From Desulfobacterales bacterium (GTDB lineage Bacteria > Desulfobacterota > Desulfobulbia > Desulfobulbales > JAGXFP01), in assembly GCA_024637225.1 (NCBI GenBank), contig JAGXFP010000008.1, forward strand, positions 157,202-221,201: 64,000 bases of DNA, in the 5' to 3' direction. Positions within the stretch are counted from its first letter, which is position 1. Every line of letters starts with the position of its first letter. This document shows, in pieces, positions 19,938 through 28,197 of this stretch. The notes beneath the pieces are model-generated. The model was not told the DNA's origin. It did no database searches and worked only from the letters and a program-made list of their open reading frames with translations. A program made the translations under genes and the position numbers.

Positions 19938-21110
19938 ATGAGTCATAAAACATTTACCATCAATCAACCTACCCGGATAACTTTCGGAATCGGAGCCATT
20001 GCCGGCCTGGCCGATCTGGTCAGGGAGGAGGGCGGCACCAAACCCTTCCTGGTCGTGGACCCCGGCATCAAGAAGGCGGGGCTCCTGGCGCGGATCACCG
20101 CTCCTTTGAAGAAGGCCAAAATGGACTTCGAGGTGTACGACAAGGTCGATCCGGAGCCGGGGCTGAAGCTGGCCGATGCCGGCTGCAAGCTCGCCAAGAA
20201 GAGCGGCTGCGACTGCGTGATCGGGGTCGGCGGCGGTTCGGCCATGGATGTCGCCAAGGCGGTGAGTATCCTCTTGACCAACGGCGGCAAGGCCGAGGAT
20301 TATCTGGGGGTCGGCAAGATCGCTAAACCGGGGGTGCCGAAGATCATGGTGCCGACCACGGCCGGTACCGGCGCCGAGGTCACCTTCACCGCGGTTTTCA
20401 TTAACGAGAAGACCAAATCCAAGGGCGGCATGAACGGCGCGCCCCTCTATCCGAACGCGGCCCTGCTCGACCCGGAACTGACCGTTTCGATGCCGCCCCG
20501 GATAACCGCCTCCACCGGCATCGACGCCTTTACCCATGCCATCGAGAGTTATGTCTCGACCAAGGCCCACCCGATCTCCGACATGTACGCCCTGGAGGCG
20601 ATCGAGATGATCAGCCGCAACCTGCCCCGGGCCTATGCCAACGGCAACGATCTCGCCGCCCGTTCCGAGATGCTGATGGGCAGTCTGCTGGCCGGCAAGG
20701 CCCTGGCCACGGCCGGGGTCGGTCTGGTCCACGCCATGGCCTATCCTTTGGGCGGCATGTTCGGGATCCCGCATGGGCTCGCCAACGCGGTCCTCTTGCC
20801 CTATGTGATCGAGTACAACCTGATCGGCAATCCCGGCAAATACGCGGCGGTGGCCGAGGTCATGGGCTACGATGCCTCCGATATGCCGATTCGGGAAGCG
20901 GCGGCCCTGGCGGTGGAGGCGATTTTCAATCTGAACAGCGATGTGGGGATTCCCTCAAGCCTGGCCGCGCTCGATATCCCGGTCGAGAAGGTTCCGGAGA
21001 TGGCTGATATCGCCTTGAAGGTCACGGTGCCGGTTGAAAATAATCCGCGAATCCCGATCAGGGACGAGGTGATCCAGGTTTACCACAATGCCTTGATCGG
21101 CTGGGAATAG
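19938..21110 (+). CDS. Iron-type alcohol dehydrogenase family protein, candidate Kdo 8-oxidase (KdnB role)
   Basis: 390 residues, group III metal-dependent alcohol dehydrogenase. The nucleotide-binding GVGGGSAMDVAKA and the metal ligands Asp196, His200, His265 and His279 (GIDAFTHAIE, GLVHAMAYP, GIPHGLANA) are intact. Such enzymes oxidise alcohols or reduce aldehydes. The next plus-strand gene resembles KdnA, the aminotransferase of 8-amino-Kdo synthesis, and kdsB is nearby; in Shewanella the Kdo 8-oxidase KdnB belongs to this same dehydrogenase superfamily. A KdnB role is therefore plausible, but the sequence itself looks like a general Fe-ADH and a fermentative alcohol dehydrogenase cannot be excluded. 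Confidence 0.8.
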   Translation: MSHKTFTINQPTRITFGIGAIAGLADLVREEGGTKPFLVVDPGIKKAGLLARITAPLKKAKMDFEVYDKVDPEPGLKLADAGCKLAKKSGCDCVIGVGGGSAMDVAKAVSILLTNGGKAEDYLGVGKIAKPGVPKIMVPTTAGTGAEVTFTAVFINEKTKSKGGMNGAPLYPNAALLDPELTVSMPPRITASTGIDAFTHAIESYVSTKAHPISDMYALEAIEMISRNLPRAYANGNDLAARSEMLMGSLLAGKALATAGVGLVHAMAYPLGGMFGIPHGLANAVLLPYVIEYNLIGNPGKYAAVAEVMGYDASDMPIREAAALAVEAIFNLNSDVGIPSSLAALDIPVEKVPEMADIALKVTVPVENNPRIPIRDEVIQVYHNALIGWE

Positions 21111-21436
21111 TGATGATGGCGTCGTAAAAACTCCGATCTACTGCGTCGTGGCGCCCCAAGGGCACTTCCTTCGGGGCGCATTTTTGCTCCTTCGGCATAC
21201 CGTATGTATGGCCGCAGTCACAAAAATGCCTCACTCCTTGGATATCGAAGTTTTTGCTTAGCCATCCCGCACTCTTTGTAAGGTCATCAATAGTGATAAC
21301 TCGCAAAAAGTGATAAGCCATGTCATTGCGAGGAGCGAAGCGACGAAGTAATCCAGTATTTCCAACTGGTGAGAAGGTTCTGGATTGCTTCGCTGCGCTC
21401 GCAATGACTGAATTTGTGACTTTTTGCGACGCCATC
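21111..21436. repeat. Composite dispersed repeat (TGATGGCGTCGC family plus GCGAAGC/ATTGCGA repeat)
   Basis: Begins directly after the dehydrogenase stop with TGATGATGGCGTCGTAAAA and ends with the inverted arm CTTTTTGCGACGCCATC (about 21418-21435). Inside are a hairpin GCGCCCCAAGG/CCTTCGGGGCGC (about 21152-21180), the GGCATACCGTATGTATGGCC palindrome (21195-21214), the GCTTAGCCATCCCG segment and a nested repeat pair TCATTGCGAGGAGCGAAGCG / GCTTCGCTGCGCTCGCAATGA (21320-21411). Confidence 0.75.
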
Positions 21437-21469
21437 AATAGTGGCTGTCGAAAATAAAAGGAGGCTGAA

Positions 21470-22672
21470 ATGCCCGGATTTGAAGTGTTTGGTGAGGAAG
21501 AAAAAAGGGAGATCATGGAGGTTCTCGATACCGGGGTGCTTTTCCGCTACGAATTCCCCGAGCAGCGCAAGGGCATCTATAAGGTTAGAACCTTCGAGGA
21601 AAAATTTGCCGCCTACAGCGGGGCCAAATACGGTCAGGCGGTTACCTCCGGCACCGTCGCCCTGAAGGTCGCCCTGGCGGTCCTCGGGGTCGGGCCGGGC
21701 GACGAGGTAATCACCCAGGGTTTCACCTTTGTCGCCACTTGGGAGGCGATCCTCGATATCGGCGCGGTGCCGGTTTTTACCGAGATCGACGAGACCCTGA
21801 ACATGGACCCGGCCGATCTGGAAAAGAAGATCACCGACAAGACCAGGGCGATTATCCCGGTCCATATGATGGGATCTGCCGCCAGGATCGAGGAGATCGT
21901 CGCCATTGCCGACCGGCACGGGATTCCGGTCATCGAGGATACCGCCCAGGCCGCCGGCGCCAAGCTGAACGGCAAGGGGCTGGGTTCGTTCGGCAGGCTC
22001 GGCACCTTCTCCTTCGACGCGGTCAAGACCATGACCACCGGCGAAGGGGGCATGGTGATCACCGACGATGAGGAGCTCTGGCGCAAGATGAGCGAGTACC
22101 ACGACCACGGCCACGATCATGCCCAGAATCCCGGCGGTCGGGGGGGCGAGGGCAGAAGCTTCATCGGCTTCAATTACCGGATGATGGAGCTGCAGGGCGC
22201 TATCGGTCTCGCCCAGCTGGCCAAGCTCGACCTGATGATCGAGACTCAGAAACTGCATAAAACCAGATTGAAAGAGGCGGCGGCCGGGATCCCGGGGGCG
22301 ACCTTCCGGACCCAGCTCGACGAAGAGGGCGACAATGCCACCTTCTTCGCCTTCCTGATGCCCGATGCAACCAAGGCCCAGGCGGTTAATGCGGTCTTGA
22401 AAGCGGAAGGCTGCGGGGCGATCTACTTTGCCGACAACACCTGGCATTACTATCCCAAATGGGAGCATCTCCTGGGCGGCAAGACCCTGGCCGAATCCGG
22501 CTGGCCCTTCGTGAGCCACGGCAAGCGGAGGGTGGTGTACGACAAGGACGCCCTCCCGCAATCGGCGGAGATCATGGGCCGCTGCCTGGTCTTTCAGGTG
22601 CCGATCAAGATGAGCGAGGAGCGGCTCCAGGAGATCTGCGCGGCTCTTGAGAAGGCGGCTTCGGCGGTTTAG
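21470..22672 (+). CDS. kdnA: DegT/DnrJ/EryC1/StrS-family aminotransferase, KdnA-like
   Basis: 400 residues, PLP-dependent sugar aminotransferase. The catalytic Lys is K186 in FDAVKTMTTGEGG; TSGTVALKVAL and EDTAQAAGA complete the PLP site. The opening MPGFEVFGEEEKREI and the later HDHGHDH match what I recall of Shewanella KdnA, which aminates 8-oxo-Kdo to 8-amino-3,8-dideoxy-octulosonate. It follows the Fe-type dehydrogenase and precedes kdsB (with rsmJ inverted between), consistent with an 8-amino-Kdo pathway for LPS inner core. The general aminotransferase call is firm; the KdnA assignment is from motif memory plus context. GGAGG lies 5-9 nt before the ATG. Confidence 0.75.
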   Translation: MPGFEVFGEEEKREIMEVLDTGVLFRYEFPEQRKGIYKVRTFEEKFAAYSGAKYGQAVTSGTVALKVALAVLGVGPGDEVITQGFTFVATWEAILDIGAVPVFTEIDETLNMDPADLEKKITDKTRAIIPVHMMGSAARIEEIVAIADRHGIPVIEDTAQAAGAKLNGKGLGSFGRLGTFSFDAVKTMTTGEGGMVITDDEELWRKMSEYHDHGHDHAQNPGGRGGEGRSFIGFNYRMMELQGAIGLAQLAKLDLMIETQKLHKTRLKEAAAGIPGATFRTQLDEEGDNATFFAFLMPDATKAQAVNAVLKAEGCGAIYFADNTWHYYPKWEHLLGGKTLAESGWPFVSHGKRRVVYDKDALPQSAEIMGRCLVFQVPIKMSEERLQEICAALEKAASAV

Positions 22673-22700
22673 ACAAGAAGAAGCGGATTATAGAAGTGTT

Positions 22701-22733
22701 AAAGGGGGCGTCTTACGGCGCCCCTTTATTTTT
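22701..22733. terminator. Bidirectional terminator between kdnA and rsmJ
   Basis: AAAGGGGGCG (22701-22710) pairs with CGCCCCTTT (22719-22727) and is followed by ATTTTT on the plus strand, with AAA runs giving T on the other. It overlaps the rsmJ stop codon. Confidence 0.75.
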
Positions 22734-23529
22734 GCCCTGAGCGGGATTGCTCCCGGATAAAGTAAACGTCGAAGCGGTGGCTTTTGGTCTTGAAGTCCAG
22801 ATCCGGTTTCGCGCCAGGCAGGGGCGTTGCGGCGGCGGGGCGTTTGACCACGACCCGTTTGGTTGCCACGGTCAGGGCGGCGGATAAAAGCCGGTCGCTG
22901 TCCTCATCGTCACCGACCAGGGTCCGTAAGATCCGCATCTCTTTTTTGACCAGGGCGCTCTTGTTCCGGTGGGGGTACATCGGGTCGAGATAGACCACTT
23001 CCGGACGGCGCTCCTCCTCCATCCTGGTCGCTTCCAGCAAGATGTCGCCCTTGCTTAAGGACATTCTTTCCCTGACCAGCGGCCCGATCTCGGGGTCGGC
23101 CCCGGCCCGCCTCAGCCCGTCTTCCAGGAGAGCGGCGATTACCGGATTGCGCTCCAGCATCTCCACTTTGCAGCCCCGGCAGGCCAGGACAAAGGCGTCG
23201 CGGCCGAGACCGGCGGTCCCGTCCAGCACGGTCGGCCTGAGTTTCCCCTTAATGCCCATGGCCCGGACCAGGGTTTCCTTGCGGCCCTTGCTGTGGCGCC
23301 GCCGGTATTCGGCCCGGCCGGAGGTGAAATCGATCCGGATCGGTCCCGGCGCTCCTGGGCCGGTCCGGCGCAGTTGCAGTCCCTCCACGGTGACTTCCAG
23401 CAACAGGGGGTAATCGGCCGATCCGGTTTCATCTAATGGAATTTCAAGTCTTGCCGCTAGCTCCGCCGCTTTATCCGCCAGTTCCGGGGTTTCCGCCGCA
23501 ACGGCTATCATGGTAATGGTTTTTGGCAC
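22726..23529 (-). CDS. rsmJ: 16S rRNA (guanine1516-N2)-methyltransferase RsmJ
   Basis: 267 residues. The SAM site VLDGTAGLGRDAFVLACRGC (motif I) and VVYLDPMYPHR (motif IV) are diagnostic for RsmJ/YhiQ, as are FTSGRAEYRRRHSKGRKE and the C-terminal KSHRFDVYFIRE. The enzyme methylates the small-subunit rRNA. It is inserted between kdnA and kdsB on the opposite strand, so it is a separate transcription unit that shares a terminator with kdnA. Confidence 0.9.
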   Translation of the reverse strand: MPKTITMIAVAAETPELADKAAELAARLEIPLDETGSADYPLLLEVTVEGLQLRRTGPGAPGPIRIDFTSGRAEYRRRHSKGRKETLVRAMGIKGKLRPTVLDGTAGLGRDAFVLACRGCKVEMLERNPVIAALLEDGLRRAGADPEIGPLVRERMSLSKGDILLEATRMEEERRPEVVYLDPMYPHRNKSALVKKEMRILRTLVGDDEDSDRLLSAALTVATKRVVVKRPAAATPLPGAKPDLDFKTKSHRFDVYFIREQSRSGQK

Positions 23530-23651
23530 TATTTCCTTTTAAATCTGCTGGTTATGATTCGTCGGCAATGTTATTCTGGACAGCACAATGGATTGTGGAG
23601 TAAAACGGCATGGCCGTTGTCCGAGATAAATTATTCCGAAGGGATATTAGC

Positions 23652-24413
23652 ATGGATCCGACCCATAAAAAAGCCCCCAAGGTGGTGGCGATAATTCCGG
23701 CCCGCTATCATTCGAACCGTTTCGAGGGCAAGCCGCTGGCCGAAATCGCCGGTAAACCGATGATCAGGCACGTTTACGAGCGGGCCACCGCGGTTGAGCT
23801 GATCTCCCGGGTGGCGGTGGCCACCGATGATGAACGGATCGCCGACTGCGTCCGCGGTTTCGGCGGCGAGGTGGTGATGACCAGCCCCGAGCACGTCTCC
23901 GGGACCGACCGGCTAGCCGAGGCCGCCACCCTGCTCGAGATCAACGAGCAGGACGTGGTGGTCAATATCCAGGGCGATCAGCCCCTCTTCGACCAGGCCG
24001 TGGTCGAACAGGTGGCCCGGCCGCTGCTCGACGATCCGGCCCTGCCGATGTCCACCCTGATCTACAAGATCATCCGGCCCGAAGAGATCAACGACCCAAA
24101 TCATGTCAAGACGGTCTTCGATATCAACGGCATGGCCCTTTACTTTTCCCGGGCCTCGATTCCCTTCCAGCGCAACCCGGACGAGCCCCATGTCCCCACC
24201 TATTACAAGCATCTTGGTTTCTATGCCTATCGCAAAGGGTTCCTGCTCACCTTTGTCGGCCTGCCGGAAGGGGAGTGGGAGCGCTTCGAAAAACTCGAAC
24301 AGTTGCGGGCCCTGGAATACGGTTACCGGATCAAGGTGATTCTCACCGAACACGATTCGATCGAAGTCGATACGCCCCAGGATCTGGAGAGGGTTGAGGC
24401 GATGTATCGATGA
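23652..24413 (+). CDS. kdsB: 3-deoxy-manno-octulosonate cytidylyltransferase KdsB
   Basis: 253 residues, the usual KdsB size. VVAIIPARYHSNRFEGKPLAEIAGKPMI in parts is the CTP-binding N-terminus; VVVNIQGDQPLFD and HLGFYAYRKGFL are conserved. It makes CMP-Kdo, or CMP-8-amino-Kdo in organisms with KdnAB. ATG 23652 is preferred, with AAGGGA about 8 nt upstream and family-like length; ATG 23610 with GGAG further upstream would add 14 residues. Its nearness to kdnA supports a role in modified Kdo use. Confidence 0.88.
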   Translation: MDPTHKKAPKVVAIIPARYHSNRFEGKPLAEIAGKPMIRHVYERATAVELISRVAVATDDERIADCVRGFGGEVVMTSPEHVSGTDRLAEAATLLEINEQDVVVNIQGDQPLFDQAVVEQVARPLLDDPALPMSTLIYKIIRPEEINDPNHVKTVFDINGMALYFSRASIPFQRNPDEPHVPTYYKHLGFYAYRKGFLLTFVGLPEGEWERFEKLEQLRALEYGYRIKVILTEHDSIEVDTPQDLERVEAMYR

Positions 24414-24423
24414 GAAGAAGAGA

Positions 24424-24510
24424 GAAGCCAGGAGCCAGAAGTCAGGAGCCAGAAGTCAGAAGTCAGGAGCCAGAAGTCAGAAACCGGGAGCCAGAAGCCA
24501 GGAGCCGATT
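24424..24510. repeat. Tandem/degenerate repeat of CCAGAAGTCAG/CCAGGAG units
   Basis: About eight copies of a 7-11 bp unit (CCAGGAG, CCAGAAGTCAG) follow directly after the kdsB stop, giving a purine-rich strand. The stretch to 24619 has no gene; mdh follows. Confidence 0.8.
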
Positions 24511-24619
24511 CTCGATTCTTCACTTGAAAGAACGTTGCTCGGGAAGTTCGGCGGGAAATAGAAGTCAGAAAGTTAAACAATCAATTGTTAAATTAATAAT
24601 AGCTTAAGAGGTTGAATTA

Positions 24620-25546
24620 ATGCGGAAAAAGATAACGATAATCGGGGCCGGCAATGTCGGCGCCACCGCCGCCCACTGGGCGGCCAGCCGCGGGCTGGGC
24701 GATGTGGTCCTGCTCGACGTGGTCGAAGGGATTCCCCAGGGCAAGGCCCTTGATCTCCTGCAGGCCGGGCCGGTTGACGAATTTTCCAATCTGGTCACCG
24801 GTTCGAACGACTATAAGGATTCGGCCGGCTCCGACGTGGTGATCATTACCGCCGGTCTGGCCCGGAAACCGGGGATGTCCCGGGACGACCTTTTGGCCAA
24901 GAATGTGGCCATCGTCAAGTCCTGCGCTGAACAGGGTGCCAAGCATTCGCCCGATTGCGTGATGATCGTGGTGACCAATCCGATCGACGCCATGGTCTAC
25001 ACGGCTTTCAAGGTCTCCGGCTTTCCCCGGCAGCGGGTGATCGGCATGGCCGGAGTCCTCGATTCGGCCCGCTACCGGACCTTTCTGGCCATGGAGCTCG
25101 GGATCGCCCCCCGGGATGTCAATGCCATGGTTATGGGGATTCATGGCGATAACATGATCCCCCTGGTCCGGCTGGCCAACGTCTCCGGGATTCCGGTGAA
25201 CGAACTGATCCATGAGGACCGCTTGGCCGAAATTGTCAAGCGCACCCAGCAGGGCGGCATCGAGATCGTCAACCACCTGAAGACCGGCAGCGCCTTTTAC
25301 ACCCCCGGCCTGGCCGCGGTCGAGATGGCCGAGGCGGTCCTCAAGGACAGCAAAAGGCTTCTGCCCTGCGCGGCCTATCTGGAAGGGGAGTTCGGTTTCT
25401 CCGGCTGCTTTCTCGGGGTGCCGGTGGTCCTCGGCGCAAGTGGTGTCGAAAGGATCGTCGAGTTCACCCTTACCGGCGAGGAGCGGGAGGCGATGCGAAT
25501 TTCCGAGGAAGCGGTCAGGGGCCAGATGGCCGCCACCGGCTTATAA
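24620..25546 (+). CDS. mdh: Malate dehydrogenase (NAD-dependent, LDH-like type)
   Basis: 308 residues. Rossmann loop IIGAGNVGATAA, then VVIITAGLARKPGMSRDDLL (mobile loop with the Arg that selects dicarboxylates), VTNPIDAMVY and catalytic His in GIHGDNMIPL. It interconverts malate and oxaloacetate; with pyruvate carboxylase in the same window it links pyruvate to the reductive or oxidative citric acid branch. It belongs to the lactate-dehydrogenase-like Mdh group common in anaerobes. AAGAGG lies 7-8 nt before the ATG. A MITE-like repeat follows within 25 bp of the stop. Confidence 0.92.
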   Translation: MRKKITIIGAGNVGATAAHWAASRGLGDVVLLDVVEGIPQGKALDLLQAGPVDEFSNLVTGSNDYKDSAGSDVVIITAGLARKPGMSRDDLLAKNVAIVKSCAEQGAKHSPDCVMIVVTNPIDAMVYTAFKVSGFPRQRVIGMAGVLDSARYRTFLAMELGIAPRDVNAMVMGIHGDNMIPLVRLANVSGIPVNELIHEDRLAEIVKRTQQGGIEIVNHLKTGSAFYTPGLAAVEMAEAVLKDSKRLLPCAAYLEGEFGFSGCFLGVPVVLGASGVERIVEFTLTGEEREAMRISEEAVRGQMAATGL

Positions 25547-25569
25547 GTTCGATTTCGGCGAGATGATGC

Positions 25570-25723
25570 GTAACCGTTCAGCAGCACCACATCTTCGGAC
25601 GATCGGCCCGGCTTATGTGCTTGAGGGATGCGGCGCCGGTCCGCTTGTCCAAATCTGCACCACTCCTGAATGGTTACAGTCCGGCGGTTGTGGTACTTTG
25701 GCGACCGCCCGGTGAACGGTTAC
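25570..25723 (+). mobile_element. MITE-like element, copy 1
   Basis: 154 bp with perfect 11-bp terminal inverted repeats GTAACCGTTCA / TGAACGGTTAC. Flanks are GATGATGC (25562-25569) and GATTATGC (25724-25731), 7 of 8 identical, consistent with an 8-bp target duplication. No coding capacity. It sits between mdh and the CofD-like gene, whose ATG lies inside the right-hand duplication. Confidence 0.8.
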
Positions 25724-25727
25724 GATT

Positions 25728-27944
25728 ATGCAGCCAATGGGTGACAAAAAGAACAGCGGTCTTGATTTTGCGGGGCTGGCCGGTTTATCCAGTGCGGAAC
25801 TTGCCGAGAAGGTGGTCGGTCTCGCCCTGTCCGGACCGGCGGCAATCCCCCCGGACTTGGCCGGCCTTGCCAGGCAGTTGGAGAATCTCGCCACCGGCGG
25901 CCTGAATGTCGTGGTCTTCGGCGGCGGCACCGGTTTGTCCAACCTGGTTGGCGGCGACAGCCGCCATCCTTTGTGGCCAGCCGCCCCCTTTCAGGGTTTG
26001 AAGGAGATCTTCCCGAAAACCAGGGCGGTAGTCTGCATCACCGACGATGGCGGCTCGACCGGCGAACTGCTCAAGGATCTCGATCTGATTGCCATCGGCG
26101 ATCTGCGCCATGTCCTGCTTTCCTCAATGAGTCGCGGAGGGTTGCAGGCGCGTTACGGCTTGGCGGAACAGGGATGCCGCGAAACCGCGGCCGTGCTGCA
26201 TCGGCTTTTCAACTACCGCTTTAATACCCCCCCGGTCGATCCCGCTAGTCTGCTTGCAGGGGCGGAGGTAGATCCGGCCGCGCTTCCCGGCCCGCTGGCC
26301 GCTGCGCTCAACGATCTATTGGCGGCGTTGTTCGAAGATCGGCGGCTGCGTCGGCTTTTGCAGCGGCCCCACTGTCTTGGCAATCTGCTGGTGGTCGCGG
26401 CGATCCGGCGCCATTCGGAGCTCGATGATTTCAGCCGGGATCATCCGGCGCTGATCGCGGCCTTTCATTATCTGGCCGAGCTGCTGGGGGCCGACCGCGA
26501 CGCGGTGCTGCCTTGTTCCCTGACCCCGGCCCATCTTAAACTGCTCTACACCAACGGGGTGCTGGTCAGCGGCGAATATAAGGCGGGCCATGCCCGGCGC
26601 GGTTGCCCGGTGGAGCGGATCTTCGTCCATTCCCACGGCGAACCGGATGTGCCCCCGGAAGTAATCGACAATATCGCCGCCGCCGATATCATCGTTTTCG
26701 CGCCGGGCAGCCTTTACACCAGTATCATTCCGATCCTGCAACTGCCGGTTATCTCCGAGGCGGTGCGGGCCAACGACCGGGCTCTTAAGCTGCTGGTCTC
26801 GAACCTCTGGGTCCAGAAGGGGGAGACCGATCTGGTTTCGTGCCCTTCGAAACGGCGCTTCTACGTTTCCGATCTGCTCCTCGCCTATAACCGCAATATT
26901 CCCGGCGGGGTTGCCGAGCTGTTTCATCAGGTAATGGTCCTCGGCCTCCACGAAATTCCCGGCAATATTCTCCAGAGTTACGCCCTGGAGGGTAAGGTGC
27001 CGATTTATTTTGATCGGGAGAAGGTTTCGGGCCTGGGTTTCATGCCGGTGGAATGCCCGATCTACTCGGATACCGCCCTGAAGGAGCGGGCCGTGGTCCA
27101 GCACGATCCCGGCGCCATGGCCAGGGCCGTCCGGGCGGTATGGGCAGTTCATGACCAGCTGGATAATTCCCCCACCGGGTCTCTGCCCCTGGAAAAGACT
27201 CCGAATTCCCTGATTGTCGGCTCTGCACTCGACACTTCGGCCCTGCGCCTGACCGCGGTCAGCGATCTGCTGGCCGGGATGGCTGTCGATTCCCGGTTGC
27301 GGGAGCGGTTGCTGGATATTATCTGGCGGCATCGGGACATCACCCTCGCCCATCTGGGCAATTTTGCCGGCCTGGTGCTGGTTGACCGCCGGGACTGGAG
27401 CCGTTCCCAGGATTGGGACCGGATCTATTCCTTCTACGATCCCGGTGACCGGCTGATCAAGATCCGGCAGGATGTCTTTGACGATTCGAACCGTTTTGAG
27501 CTGGCTTTTCTGGTGGCCCTTGGTGAGTCCCTGCTCGGCGATTACGCGGCCAAAAAAGAGATGCTGCCCGTCGAAAACGGAGCGGGGGTGCTGGGCCGGA
27601 TATACCAGCTCACCGTTCTTCCCCAGGCGGAGCGGCACAGTTTTTTCGGGGACCGTGATCTGGATGAGTATCTGGGGCTGGCTCGGATGTGCCGCTCGGC
27701 CCAAAACCCCCAGGTCTATACCCGGCTGCTAAACGGCACGGAAGGTTTTACCCCGCCGGGCCTCCTTTTCGGACTGATCTTCGCCTGGTATCTCGATAAC
27801 CGTTTTGCGGCCCATATCGAGTACAAGATGTCTATTCTGCAGATGGAAGTTTCCGATATGATCCCCGAACAGGCAAAAGGCTCCGAGCGGCGCCGGAGAA
27901 TGGTCGACTTTTTCCGGCGTCGGGTTTTCGGCTATGATGAATAA
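25728..27944 (+). CDS. CofD/YvcK-like protein with long C-terminal extension
   Basis: 738 residues. The first about 450 residues match the CofD-like fold of the YvcK/CofD superfamily: VVVFGGGTGLSNL, VVCITDDGGSTGELLKDL, AIGDLRHVLL, and FAPGSLYTSIIPILQLP. YvcK proteins bind UDP-sugars and influence carbon and cell-wall metabolism; CofD transfers phospholactate in F420 synthesis. Here the UDP-sugar or F420 role cannot be chosen by eye. The C-terminal about 290 residues are unfamiliar. Two candidate starts (ATG 25728 and 25737) lie at the edge of the MITE, and no good ribosome-binding site is outside it, so the element may have altered translation initiation. Confidence 0.75.
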   Translation: MQPMGDKKNSGLDFAGLAGLSSAELAEKVVGLALSGPAAIPPDLAGLARQLENLATGGLNVVVFGGGTGLSNLVGGDSRHPLWPAAPFQGLKEIFPKTRAVVCITDDGGSTGELLKDLDLIAIGDLRHVLLSSMSRGGLQARYGLAEQGCRETAAVLHRLFNYRFNTPPVDPASLLAGAEVDPAALPGPLAAALNDLLAALFEDRRLRRLLQRPHCLGNLLVVAAIRRHSELDDFSRDHPALIAAFHYLAELLGADRDAVLPCSLTPAHLKLLYTNGVLVSGEYKAGHARRGCPVERIFVHSHGEPDVPPEVIDNIAAADIIVFAPGSLYTSIIPILQLPVISEAVRANDRALKLLVSNLWVQKGETDLVSCPSKRRFYVSDLLLAYNRNIPGGVAELFHQVMVLGLHEIPGNILQSYALEGKVPIYFDREKVSGLGFMPVECPIYSDTALKERAVVQHDPGAMARAVRAVWAVHDQLDNSPTGSLPLEKTPNSLIVGSALDTSALRLTAVSDLLAGMAVDSRLRERLLDIIWRHRDITLAHLGNFAGLVLVDRRDWSRSQDWDRIYSFYDPGDRLIKIRQDVFDDSNRFELAFLVALGESLLGDYAAKKEMLPVENGAGVLGRIYQLTVLPQAERHSFFGDRDLDEYLGLARMCRSAQNPQVYTRLLNGTEGFTPPGLLFGLIFAWYLDNRFAAHIEYKMSILQMEVSDMIPEQAKGSERRRRMVDFFRRRVFGYDE

Positions 27945-27948
27945 CAGG

Positions 27949-28194
27949 TTCAAGGTTCAAGGGCCAAGGTTCAAGGTTCAAGGGAAAAGGGACAAGTGGT
28001 AAGTGGTAAGTGGTGAGGAGTGAGAGGATAGGATAAAGATAAGTGCTGAATTCGCAGAAACTTTAAGTCATTGCGGGCGGAGCGAAGCAATCGCAACTGA
28101 CACCCTGTCCCTCGGCCTCCTGCCTCCTGCCTACTGTATCCTTGAACCTTGTCTCTTGAACCTTGGCCCTTGAACCTTGAACCTTGAACCTGAT
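27949..28194. repeat. Element bounded by inverted arrays of TTCAAGG
   Basis: Left array (27949-27988) has the unit GTTCAAG repeated about five times; right array (about 28139-28194) has its reverse complement about six times, giving long inverted ends. Between them are an AAGTGGT triple repeat (27996-28014) and a GCGAAGCAATCGC fragment. No gene is evident. Confidence 0.85.
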
Positions 28195-28197
28195 CTC

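Noticed and set aside
26316..27704. 462-codon minus-strand frame opposite the CofD-like gene
   Set aside because: Composition and lack of motifs match an antisense shadow of a GC-rich gene.
25728..27944. Assignment to the GAK-system CofD-related family
   Set aside because: None of the expected GAK partners (ATP-grasp, XXXCH protein) is adjacent, and the C-terminal extension is unusual.
27949..28194. Repeated units as a possible CRISPR array
   Set aside because: Units are 7 bp, in inverted orientation, without unique spacers and without cas genes.
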